A DNA stretch of 64,000 nucleotides, taken from positions 62,001-126,000 of the forward strand of contig JANQJU010000051.1 in assembly GCA_028281495.1 (NCBI GenBank). Reading direction: 5' to 3'. Each line of letters starts with the position of its first letter. Within the stretch, counting starts at the first letter, position 1. This document shows, piece after piece, positions 19,172-26,645 of the stretch. This DNA comes from SAR324 cluster bacterium. GTDB lineage: Bacteria; SAR324; NAC60-12. Made by a program: the position numbers and the translations under genes. The notes under the pieces were generated by a model, which saw only the letters and a program-made list of their open reading frames with translations, made no database searches and was not told the origin of the DNA.

Positions 19172-20392
19172 ATGGAATCTTTTGCAGACGCGAAGTATGT
19201 CCTGGATACAATATGGCTATTGATCAGTGGCTGTCTAGTGATGTGGATGGCCGCAGGCTTTGCCATGTTGGAAACTGGGTTGGTGCGAACAAAAAATACG
19301 ACCGCCATCCTGACTAAGAATATCTCTTTGTACGCCGTGGCCTGTGTGGCTTACTACGTGATTGGCTACGATTTGATGTATGGAGCCGGAAATGATTTTC
19401 TGGGAAGTGGTTTCTTGACCTCAAGTGCTTCGGACGGTGACCACAGTGGATTGTCCGATTTCTTTTTTCAAGTAGTCTTCGTGGCAACAGCAGCTTCCAT
19501 TGTTTCTGGTACTGTCGCAGAACGGATTAAATTTTGGCCGTTCATGGTATTCACTTTAATTCTTACTGCTTTCATTTATCCCATTCAAGGCCACTGGTCT
19601 TGGGGGGGAACCAATTTGTTTGGTTTGATTGAAGGCTTCAACGATTTTGCAGGTTCTACCATCGTTCACTCGGTGGGTGGCTGGGCTGCCTTGGCTGGTG
19701 CTATTCTACTTGGTGCCCGGAAAGGCAAGTACGGCGCGGATGGAAGAATCAATCCGATTCCTGGTGCCAACCTACCATTAGCTACCTTAGGAACTTTTAT
19801 TTTGTGGCTGGGATGGTTTGGGTTCAACGGGGGTTCCCAGTTAGCTTTGGGATCTAGAGACGATGCCAATGCAATTTCTGCTGTAATCGCTAACACCAAT
19901 ATTGCGGCTTGTGGAGGTGCGTTGATTGCATTGATCTTGACCCAAATTCTCTACAAAAAAGTCGACCTCACTATGGTGCTCAACGGCGCGTTATCCGGCT
20001 TAGTCGCAATTACCGCAGGGCCAGACTATCCTTCTATGGGATTGGCTTTGATCATCGGTGGTATTGGCGGTGCCTTGGTTGTCTTCGCAGTTCCACTTTT
20101 CGATAAACTCAAAATCGATGACCCCGTTGGAGCACTTTCTGTTCACCTAGTGAATGGTATTTGGGGAACCTTGGCTGTCGGGATTTTCAATTCCGATATC
20201 TCCCTCTTTGCTCAGATCAAATTCATCTTAGTTGTAGGTGTTTTCACTTTCTTTGTCAGTTTTGCTGTTTGGTATGTCCTCAAGCTCACTATGGGTATCC
20301 GTGTAGACGAAGAAGAAGAAGCCGTAGGCGTCGATGTCAAAGAGTTTGGGCTCCATGCTTATCCAGAATTTGTGGAACGCCCCATTCACTGA
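19172..20392 (+). CDS. amt: Ammonium transporter (Amt family), second of tandem pair
   Basis: 406 residues, closely similar to the preceding transporter along its whole length. It has the same twin-histidine blocks and the same cytosolic tail (VGVDVKEFGLHAYPEF) but no Pro/Thr extension. The two genes are 126 bp apart on one strand and look like a tandem duplication that has since diverged. The start has GGAGAGG. I see no second sigma-54 site in the gap, so the pair may share the upstream promoter. A C-rich hairpin and T-run just after the stop look like the operon end. Confidence 0.96.
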   Translation: MESFADAKYVLDTIWLLISGCLVMWMAAGFAMLETGLVRTKNTTAILTKNISLYAVACVAYYVIGYDLMYGAGNDFLGSGFLTSSASDGDHSGLSDFFFQVVFVATAASIVSGTVAERIKFWPFMVFTLILTAFIYPIQGHWSWGGTNLFGLIEGFNDFAGSTIVHSVGGWAALAGAILLGARKGKYGADGRINPIPGANLPLATLGTFILWLGWFGFNGGSQLALGSRDDANAISAVIANTNIAACGGALIALILTQILYKKVDLTMVLNGALSGLVAITAGPDYPSMGLALIIGGIGGALVVFAVPLFDKLKIDDPVGALSVHLVNGIWGTLAVGIFNSDISLFAQIKFILVVGVFTFFVSFAVWYVLKLTMGIRVDEEEEAVGVDVKEFGLHAYPEFVERPIH

Positions 20393-20403
20393 TTCAACTG
20401 ATT

Positions 20404-20449
20404 CGCCGACCAACTCCCTCCCCCCCTCTGGGAGTTGATTGGCGTTTTT
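20404..20449 (+). terminator. Intrinsic terminator after the amt pair
   Basis: CAACTCCC (20411-20418) pairs with GGGAGTTG (20430-20437) around an 11-nt pyrimidine loop. An outer CGCC/GGCG pair extends the stem across a small internal loop. TTTTT (20445-20449) follows directly. It begins 12 bp past the second amt stop. Confidence 0.8.
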
Positions 20450-20660
20450 GCCCTGAATCTTCGGGTTACAATTGTCCCAATGGTTGCCTCCCAAAGGGAT
20501 TACCCGGTCATTGGTCGAGTGCTATCGAGAGCTTTACTGTTCTCTGTGTTTACCTCCTCTTCACAGGGTTCCTCACTTCTCGATAGGTGTTGTGGATTTT
20601 TTGTAATTGCCTCTTACAAAGAATCCAATCTCACTGATGGTTTTAGATTCAGGGTTTTCT

Positions 20661-20698
20661 CCCCTGTGGCTCCTGCCCTCCCCCCAACGCCACAGGGG
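20661..20698. other. Perfect 10-bp stem with C-rich 18-nt loop
   Basis: CCCCTGTGGC and GCCACAGGGG are exact inverted repeats around a loop containing CCTCCCCCC. CCCTCTTTAT follows on the plus strand. On the minus strand there is only AGAAAACCC, so a terminator role is possible but not clear. It lies about 270 bp beyond the amt stop, far for that operon. Confidence 0.5.
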
Positions 20699-20769
20699 CC
20701 CTCTTTATCTATCCCAAAAAGTGTTTCTGGATATCAGGCTCACTTCCATTTAGGAACTCAGACCACGAC

Positions 20770-20880
20770 AAGACCTCTCACCAGGGATAATGGGAAAGAA
20801 TTGTAATGAGGATGTGTAAAAGAGGACGATAAGACCTCTCACCAGAGACAATGGGGAAGAATTGTAATGAGGGTGTGTAA
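20770..20880. repeat. Imperfect tandem repeat, 50-bp unit with 61-bp period
   Basis: Unit 1 (20770-20819) and unit 2 (20831-20880) differ at only four positions. Both start AAGACCTCTCACCAG and end TGTGTAA. The 11-bp spacer AAGAGGACGAT is partly repeated after unit 2, in GGATGTGTAAAAGAGGATGA (20881-20900), so a third, truncated copy is present. Each unit contains CCTC and GAGG that could pair weakly. Function unknown. Confidence 0.85.
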
Positions 20881-20907
20881 GGATGTGTAAAAGAGGATGA
20901 GAGGGCT

Positions 20908-20943
20908 AAAAAAGGAAGGGCCGGAGCACAAATCATGCTCCGG
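20908..20943 (-). terminator. Intrinsic terminator of eno
   Basis: Read on the minus strand, CCGGAGCA and TGCTCCGG (20921-20943) form a perfect 8-bp stem with a 7-nt loop, 21 bp beyond the eno stop. CCCTTCC and then six T residues (20908-20913) follow. The T-run is slightly displaced from the stem. Confidence 0.75.
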
Positions 20944-20963
20944 ACAATAAAATATGAAGAAAA

Positions 20964-22226
20964 TCACATTCCAAAAGTGGCGGCTTTCCCTAATTCTGCT
21001 TCAATCTCTAGCAAGCGATTGTATTTAGCAATACGATCACTACGGCTTGCCGAACCCGTTTTGATTTGCCCACCTCCCATCGCAACGGTCAAATCGGCAA
21101 TAAACGTATCTTCAGTTTCACCACTCCGGTGAGAAATGATGTAGTTCCAACCCGCTTTGCGACAAAGACCAATGGTTTCGATAGTTTCGGTAACGGTGCC
21201 GATTTGATTCACTTTGATGAGCACCGCATTGGCGGCATTTTTCTCAATACCGGTTTGCACAAATTCTTTGTTCGTCACAAAGAGGTCATCTCCAACAATC
21301 TGAACATTGCTGCCAATTTTTTCATTAAGAGCACAGAAACCATCCCAATCATATTCATTCATGGGATCTTCAATGGAAATGATCGGATATTTCTTACACC
21401 AGTCATCAAAAAGATCGATCATCTCACCAGTCGTTTTTACCCCTTGACCGGATTTGGCTAGATTGTAACTGCCATTTTCATAGAAAGAGCTAGCAGCCGC
21501 ATCTAAGGCAATGGAGATTTGCTCGCCGGGCTTGTATCCAGCAGCCTGAATGGCTTCCATAATCACTTCCAGCGCTTCTTCATTACTCTTGAGGTTGGGA
21601 GCAAAACCCCCTTCATCACCCACACTGGTAGCATAGCCGCGTTTTTTCAGGATCTTTTTCAGTGAGTGGAAGGTTTCTGCGCCGTAACGAAGGGCTTCTG
21701 CAAAATTTGGAGCACCAATGGGCATGACCATAAATTCTTGCAAGTCCACACTGTTGTCCGCATGCTCACCTCCGTTGATGATGTTCATCATAGGAACTGG
21801 CAAACGAAAGCTGCCCACACCACCCAGATAAGCATACAGAGGAAGCCATCGTGCGTTAGCAGCCGCACAAGCGACTGAAAGTGACACACTAAGAATGGCA
21901 TTGGCTCCAAGATTCTTTTTGAATGGATCTCCATCCAGTTCTAACATGGTGCGATCAATTTCCGCTTGATGGGTGGCTTCCATCCCAACAATATGAGGAG
22001 CGATCTTTTCATTCACATGCTGGACGGCCGTGAGGACCCCTTTTCCGTTGAATCGGTTGGCATCACCATCCCGAAGTTCCAAAGCTTCATTTTCGCCGGT
22101 CGAAGCACCGGATGGAACAGACGCTGACCCTTCAGTGCCGTCTGCCAAAGTCACAAATGTACGAATGGTAGGGTTTCCACGGGAATCCAAGATTTCCATT
22201 GCTCGAATTGATTCGATTATACTCAC
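20964..22226 (-). CDS. eno: Enolase
   Basis: 420 residues. It interconverts 2-phosphoglycerate and phosphoenolpyruvate. Family blocks include the N-terminal EILDSRGNPT, SGASTGENEALELRDGD (mobile active-site loop), SVGDEGGFAPN, SIEDPMNEYDWDGF (metal-binding region), and SHRSGETED near the C-terminus. The start is GTG (22224-22226), five bases after AAGGAG. It is slightly shorter than E. coli Eno (432). A terminator hairpin follows. The crcB gene lies 85 bp upstream on the same strand, so the three minus-strand genes may be one transcript. Confidence 0.98.
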   Translation of the reverse strand: MSIIESIRAMEILDSRGNPTIRTFVTLADGTEGSASVPSGASTGENEALELRDGDANRFNGKGVLTAVQHVNEKIAPHIVGMEATHQAEIDRTMLELDGDPFKKNLGANAILSVSLSVACAAANARWLPLYAYLGGVGSFRLPVPMMNIINGGEHADNSVDLQEFMVMPIGAPNFAEALRYGAETFHSLKKILKKRGYATSVGDEGGFAPNLKSNEEALEVIMEAIQAAGYKPGEQISIALDAAASSFYENGSYNLAKSGQGVKTTGEMIDLFDDWCKKYPIISIEDPMNEYDWDGFCALNEKIGSNVQIVGDDLFVTNKEFVQTGIEKNAANAVLIKVNQIGTVTETIETIGLCRKAGWNYIISHRSGETEDTFIADLTVAMGGGQIKTGSASRSDRIAKYNRLLEIEAELGKAATFGM

Positions 22227-22311
22227 AGGATCTCCTTTGGTTTGAGGGATTACAAATTTCAGTGTTTTTCATCACATTAAAATCTGGCTTTATAGGAACT
22301 CTGCCCTGCCT

Positions 22312-22686
22312 TCAAACGTACTTGGCAAGGTGCATTCCGACGAAGCACAAAGTAAGACAAACGACTATATTACTCAATATATTAATAGCTGCTCTGGGCA
22401 AATCTCCTTGCAGAATCAACATCACAGTTTCAGTACTAAAAGTGGAGAATGTGGTGAAGGCTCCTAAAAAACCCGTGGTCAATCCCAGCCGCACTTCCGG
22501 ATGCAAGGTCGGGTGGTTCTGAAAAACACCCGTCAAGAAACCTAAGCACAAGGACCCCAAGGCATTGACCGTGAGCGTGCCGTAAGGGAATCCACTGCCT
22601 AACCAAAAGTGGACCTGACGCCCAACCCAGTAACGGGAAAGTGCTCCCACAAATCCACCGGTTCCAATTGCAAGTAGTGTGAACAT
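22312..22686 (-). CDS. crcB: Fluoride channel FluC/CrcB
   Basis: 124 residues and four membrane helices, the standard size. Family motifs are GGFVGALSRYWVG at the start, the conserved Asn in TLTVNALGS, and the TTFSTFSTE segment that lines the fluoride pore. The protein exports fluoride as a dimer in the cytoplasmic membrane. There is no room for a fluoride riboswitch, since the upstream acetyltransferase gene ends 17 bp away. Enolase is a known fluoride-sensitive enzyme, so the link with eno downstream may be meaningful (inference). Confidence 0.93.
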   Translation of the reverse strand: MFTLLAIGTGGFVGALSRYWVGRQVHFWLGSGFPYGTLTVNALGSLCLGFLTGVFQNHPTLHPEVRLGLTTGFLGAFTTFSTFSTETVMLILQGDLPRAAINILSNIVVCLTLCFVGMHLAKYV

Positions 22687-22703
22687 GATTGATCAACCGT
22701 GTG

Positions 22704-23282
22704 CTATCGTTGTTGGATTTCTGTTTCAGAAATTCGTTGATACTCGACGCCTGCGGAATCGATGGCAATCCCACTTTGATCGAAGGTTAAGACATCCCCA
22801 TGAGCACTCATCCAGCCAGTGATTTTAGCAGGTAAACCACTCACGATGGCATAGGCAGGAACATCTTTGGTGACCACAGCTCCGGCAGCAACAAACGCAC
22901 ACTCCTGCAAGGTGATCCCACACACAATGGTCGCATTGGCACCAATAGTAGCTCCTCGTTTCACCAAAGTGGTTTGGTAGTCATCGGAGGTATTACGGGG
23001 AAATTCGCTACGTGGGGTTTTTACATTCGTGAACACCATACTTGGTCCACAAAACACATAATCTTCAAGAATCACACCCTCATACAGAGAAACGTTATTC
23101 TGAATTTTGCAATGATTGCCAATCGTCACATGGTTTGCCACAAAAACGTTTTGTCCTAAAGAACATTGGTTTCCGATCACAGCTTGGCCCATCACATGGC
23201 AAAAGTGCCAGATTTTCGTACCGGTTCCAATTTGAGCGCCTTCATCAAGGTAAGCTGATTCATGTACAAAGTAATCTTGCAT
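22704..23282 (-). CDS. Left-handed beta-helix sugar N-acetyltransferase (WbpD/WlbB-like)
   Basis: 192 residues from the ATG at 23282, which has GGAGAA eight bases upstream. A TTG two codons earlier is too close to that site. The protein is built of hexapeptide repeats (for example IGTGTKIWHFCHVMG, IGNQCSLGQNVFVANHVTIGN) and has the AYAIVSGLPAKI closing block. This matches enzymes that acetylate the 3-amino group of UDP-2-acetamido-3-amino-2,3-dideoxyglucuronate, used for O-antigen sugars. The matching dehydrogenase and aminotransferase (WbpB/WbpE type) are not seen nearby, so the exact substrate is uncertain. It fits the glycan locus that begins just to its right on the other strand. Confidence 0.82.
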   Translation of the reverse strand: MQDYFVHESAYLDEGAQIGTGTKIWHFCHVMGQAVIGNQCSLGQNVFVANHVTIGNHCKIQNNVSLYEGVILEDYVFCGPSMVFTNVKTPRSEFPRNTSDDYQTTLVKRGATIGANATIVCGITLQECAFVAAGAVVTKDVPAYAIVSGLPAKITGWMSAHGDVLTFDQSGIAIDSAGVEYQRISETEIQQR

Positions 23283-23431
23283 ACACAAACTTCTCCATAG
23301 TCATGGTTTCGTTATTGAGGAGCACACTTTCAACTTGCAAGGCGATTGGGATGCCCTCAAAAGAGTGCTGAATGTTTTTGAGCAAATACTAAAGAAGCCA
23401 CTGAAATGGAATTCATTTTTAGGAATTGAAG

Positions 23432-25408
23432 ATGGGAATCCTTATTATTCTTTGCATTCTTGGATACGTCGCGACATTACACCTGCTGGTGCGTCGTCAT
23501 CTGGAATTGAATCTTTTTGCTACGATTTCCGCAATGGTCGTGGTGCTGTATGCTTTTGCCTTTCTAGGATGGCAAAAGCCTGCCGCTCATACCCTGTTTT
23601 ACTTGGGCTTGGGGCTCATCCCTATATGTGGATATTTGTACTATGCGAGATACCGCGAGCTTGCGAAAGATCTGGTTTCTCCCGGAATTGTCACCTTTGT
23701 TGTCGTAGCAGTGCTGTATTGGATCAATTTCAAAGACATTTACATCCACTATTGGGATGAATTTTCGCATTGGTCCATTATCACTAAAGAAATGTTGATG
23801 AACCACCAATTGCCCACCAGTGAAAGCTATTCCAGTATCAAGAGTTATTCACGGGGCACCAATCTTTTTCAATACTTTGTGGCCCTTCACACGGAACCGT
23901 TGGAAGGAAGATTTTATTTTGCTCAGTTTCTTCTCGTGTTGGCTCCCTTGATCATCTTCTTTCAGAATCTTTCTTGGAAGCGTGCCTATTGGGGAGTCGT
24001 TGGAGTCATCTCCGGTCTGTTCCTTGTCCATGTCTTTGGGTTGGGAGTGGATTCTTTATATGTGGATCACATTGTAGGGCTTTATTTCGGGATGGCGATT
24101 TTAGCCTATTTCACCACGCCTTTACGTTGGAAAGAGTTGGGATTATTCATCCCTATCTTAGCGGTATTGCCGTTTATCAAAACGGTCGGAATGTTTCTCA
24201 GTTTGGCCGTGGTTTGCTTGATTGGCGCCGATTGGCTCCTTAGCCATCTTCTGTTTAAAGTAGGCAAGCAACACAATTCTCCTTTTTTACAACTTCGACG
24301 CTTGAGACGCCACCAAAAGACTTGGTTTGCTGGAATTGTGATTTTATTGGTCGTGGCGGGTCCTTTTGCTTCCTGGAACGTGAAATACCGCAATGAACTC
24401 TTGAACATTTCAGAAACGTTTGGACTGGGATCGATGTCTTGGGAGAGCATCGAAAACCTGTGGACAGGAAATTTGGAAGATTTCCAAAAACAAACTGTGA
24501 CGAATTTCTATCATGGCTTGTTCACACGACCCGTGAGTTCAATTTCTGGAAACTTTGAGCCGTGGAAATCCGTGCGAGAGTCCCTGGATTTCCCCTTATT
24601 TGCCGGTAGCATGGTGGGATGGACTGTCTGCTTGTTTGCCATCTTTGTTGTTACTTTTTTCTCTCAAAAAGAACTCAAGGGACGGCTTCGCATCGGACTC
24701 GTTTTCAGTGCCTTGCTGGTGGGGTTGATAGGATTCATGTTCATGTTGTTGCTGTCGTTTGTGTATTTATTTGGACCCTATGAAGGCCCCCGACTCGCCT
24801 CGTTCGAACGGTATGCCAATACGTTCTTCTTAGCCTTTTGGTTGGTGGGAGTCGGATTGTTGCTGCATGCTCAGTTGCCTCAAGGGATCTGGCAGATAGG
24901 GAAACGGGCGTATTACGTGCTTGGTGGATGGGTGACCTTAGTGTTGGTCATTCTGGTGGGGTGCACTCCACGGGTCGGACTATTAGCTCAAGACACCGAT
25001 CGTCAAGATTTACGCGCATTGATGCATGTTCAAATGGAGCATCTCAAAGTCGTCAAATCGGTACTGGACCAAGACGAAAAGCTCTACGTTGTGTTTCAGA
25101 ATACCTCGGGTATGCCGGTTCATGTGATCCGTTATGAAATGATCCCACGTCGAATCAGTGGCAATTGCAATTCGCTGGGCAAACCTTACTATCAAGGCGA
25201 TATCTGGACTTGTGATTGGCCTGTTGAAAAATGGGCTGACGCCCTTACCGACTATGAGTATGTGTATTTAGCCAGAATTGACCAACCGTTTTGGTCACGC
25301 TATTCCTCCCTATTTCATAGCAGCACCCAAGGCAATGACTTCTTATTCAAAGTCAACCCACATCCAGAAACACAAGTGATGCTACTCCCCATTCGCAATG
25401 CTCAATAG
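23432..25408 (+). CDS. Polytopic membrane protein, probable GT-C-type glycosyltransferase
   Basis: 658 residues from the ATG at 23432, with AGGA seven bases upstream. A TTG at 23426 is too close to it. Four N-terminal helices lead to an extracytoplasmic loop with YIHYWDEFSHW (D109, E110). An acidic residue in the first large loop is typical of lipid-carrier-dependent GT-C enzymes. About eight more helices follow, then a soluble C-terminal domain from about 540. I cannot assign a CAZy family. It opens the glycan locus. The stop codon lies within a direct repeat (25391-25427). Confidence 0.65.
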   Translation: MGILIILCILGYVATLHLLVRRHLELNLFATISAMVVVLYAFAFLGWQKPAAHTLFYLGLGLIPICGYLYYARYRELAKDLVSPGIVTFVVVAVLYWINFKDIYIHYWDEFSHWSIITKEMLMNHQLPTSESYSSIKSYSRGTNLFQYFVALHTEPLEGRFYFAQFLLVLAPLIIFFQNLSWKRAYWGVVGVISGLFLVHVFGLGVDSLYVDHIVGLYFGMAILAYFTTPLRWKELGLFIPILAVLPFIKTVGMFLSLAVVCLIGADWLLSHLLFKVGKQHNSPFLQLRRLRRHQKTWFAGIVILLVVAGPFASWNVKYRNELLNISETFGLGSMSWESIENLWTGNLEDFQKQTVTNFYHGLFTRPVSSISGNFEPWKSVRESLDFPLFAGSMVGWTVCLFAIFVVTFFSQKELKGRLRIGLVFSALLVGLIGFMFMLLLSFVYLFGPYEGPRLASFERYANTFFLAFWLVGVGLLLHAQLPQGIWQIGKRAYYVLGGWVTLVLVILVGCTPRVGLLAQDTDRQDLRALMHVQMEHLKVVKSVLDQDEKLYVVFQNTSGMPVHVIRYEMIPRRISGNCNSLGKPYYQGDIWTCDWPVEKWADALTDYEYVYLARIDQPFWSRYSSLFHSSTQGNDFLFKVNPHPETQVMLLPIRNAQ

Positions 25409-25499
25409 ACATTCGCAATGCTCAATAAAATAGTATGCAACAAAGCGATCAATTCTTAATAAAACAACACACGACAAAGCAATCAATTCTTAATAAAAC
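25391..25499 (+). repeat. Two adjacent tandem duplications, 20-bp and 34-bp periods
   Basis: ATTCGCAATGCTCAATA occurs at 25391-25407 and again at 25411-25427. The first copy encodes the last residues and stop of the upstream gene. CAAAGC(G/A)ATCAATTCTTAATAAAAC occurs at 25441-25465 and 25475-25499. They fill almost the whole 112-bp gap before the next gene, which has no clear Shine-Dalgarno site. The pattern suggests replication slippage. Confidence 0.9.
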
Positions 25500-25520
25500 T
25501 CAGAATAAAACAAATTGACA

Positions 25521-26561
25521 ATGGAATGGTCTGACGAACAAAAACGAAAAATTCAAAAAACCACCGAACGCTATCGGAAGCAAGCCATTGAACAGTTTCA
25601 AGTAGCGGAACAGTACATTTTGCAAGAACAGTATCCCGAAGCACTCACCGCTGTACAGGAATCCCTGATAGCGCTGATGAGCAGTGCTCTGGCAAGTTTT
25701 GATCAGGTTCCTCCCTCCTCTCCATTACAATGCTTTGAAAAATTTCAACAAGAGCATGCAAAACAGCCTGGATACTCCCAAAGTGTGGAGGATACGGCTC
25801 TACAAATCTTAGAATGGAAAAAAAAGGGACAGCCAGATACCGGACCGGGTGAGACAGAATGGGATAGTAACGCCATTCGCCGTTTTGAGCGGATATGGGA
25901 ACGATATGCAGAAGGATTTCGAACATTTCAACCCTATCTACAAAACCAGCTTGCCACCGAGCTTGCTACCGAGGCCGATCAACAACAATTCAAAAACAGG
26001 CAACAAAGGACAGGGGTGAAATTGATGGTCGTTGCTCTCGTTTTTTGCCTCTTGGGGGGAGGCTTGTATTGGGGCTATTTATCTTCACCGTCCAGCCAAC
26101 GGATGGCCAGCCAAGCTGAATTCTATTGGCTTTCTTCGCAGGTGCCCACGTTTCACGATTCTCGAAAAGCTCAGTTCCAAGTGAGAGTCGATGGCAATGT
26201 GCATCAATACCAAATGAACGCCCCTCAACCCATTCTCATGAGCCAAGTACGTTTGGTACCGGCAAATCATGCGTTAACCGAAATCATTTTGGACCGCGTG
26301 GAATTGCTGGGAGCCAATGAACAACCCATTCAAGTCTTCGACTTTGACTCTGGATCGGTTCCTTGGACTGTCGAAAATGCTTCCGCTCACGGCGAGATAG
26401 ACGGCATATGGAAACTCAAACCGCACAACACTTCACCCACGTTAACCAGTCCTATTTTCCCAGAAAAGCCGGTAAACTCCATTCGTTTGCACTTTGGCCT
26501 TTTCCAACGGTTGCCCTTCTTTCACTGGCTGCTCCAGAATGGATTCATTCGGGTCAATTGA
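25521..26561 (+). CDS. Single-pass membrane protein with HEPN-like N-terminus and beta module (family member 1)
   Basis: 346 residues from the ATG at 25521; a TTG two codons earlier is possible, and neither has a clear ribosome site. Residues 1-75 are helical, with a pattern (AIEQFQVAEQYILQEQYPEAL) like HEPN domains. More helix runs to 160, and one membrane helix lies at about 166-188. The outer part has AQFQVRVDGNVHQYQM and then SQVRLVPAN and ILDRVELLG, which line up with the outer modules of the three related proteins (26646, 37735, 39267) and with the 1016-residue protein at 40777. It lacks the C-terminal region of the other three. Function unknown; probably a glycan-locus accessory protein. 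Confidence 0.7.
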   Translation: MEWSDEQKRKIQKTTERYRKQAIEQFQVAEQYILQEQYPEALTAVQESLIALMSSALASFDQVPPSSPLQCFEKFQQEHAKQPGYSQSVEDTALQILEWKKKGQPDTGPGETEWDSNAIRRFERIWERYAEGFRTFQPYLQNQLATELATEADQQQFKNRQQRTGVKLMVVALVFCLLGGGLYWGYLSSPSSQRMASQAEFYWLSSQVPTFHDSRKAQFQVRVDGNVHQYQMNAPQPILMSQVRLVPANHALTEIILDRVELLGANEQPIQVFDFDSGSVPWTVENASAHGEIDGIWKLKPHNTSPTLTSPIFPEKPVNSIRLHFGLFQRLPFFHWLLQNGFIRVN

Positions 26562-26574
26562 GTCCTGTATTTCG

Positions 26575-26610
26575 TCAATCAATTTTTCAATCAACTTTTC
26601 AATCAAGCGG
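26575..26610 (+). repeat. Three 12-bp tandem units (TCAATCAA core)
   Basis: TCAATCAA occurs three times at exact 12-bp spacing (26575, 26587, 26599) in the 84-bp convergent gap between two family genes. A second short repeat, CCTCAATAGGG, occurs at 26622-26632 and 26644-26654 and overlaps the stop of the minus-strand gene. Confidence 0.85.
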
Positions 26611-26645
26611 TTGGTTACCACCCTCAATAGGGTCGGCCACTGTCC

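Larger units (their letters stand above)
20393..20963. other. 571-bp convergent gap with hairpins and a tandem repeat
   Basis: No gene is supported between the amt pair (+) and eno (-). The gap holds, in order, a terminator-like hairpin (20404-20449), a second perfect 10-bp stem (20661-20698), a 61-bp-period tandem repeat (20770-20880, with a partial third copy to about 20900), and the eno terminator (20908-20943). Open frames across it lack ribosome sites and family resemblance. Two of the hairpin loops share the run CCTCCCCCC. Confidence 0.7.

Noticed and set aside
20770..20900. Tandem repeat as a CRISPR array
   Set aside because: Only two full units, an 11-bp spacer that itself repeats, and no cas genes.
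23283..23431. Alternative TTG starts for the acetyltransferase and the GT-C-like protein
   Set aside because: In both cases the TTG sits one or two bases from the ribosome site, while the ATG two codons later has normal spacing.
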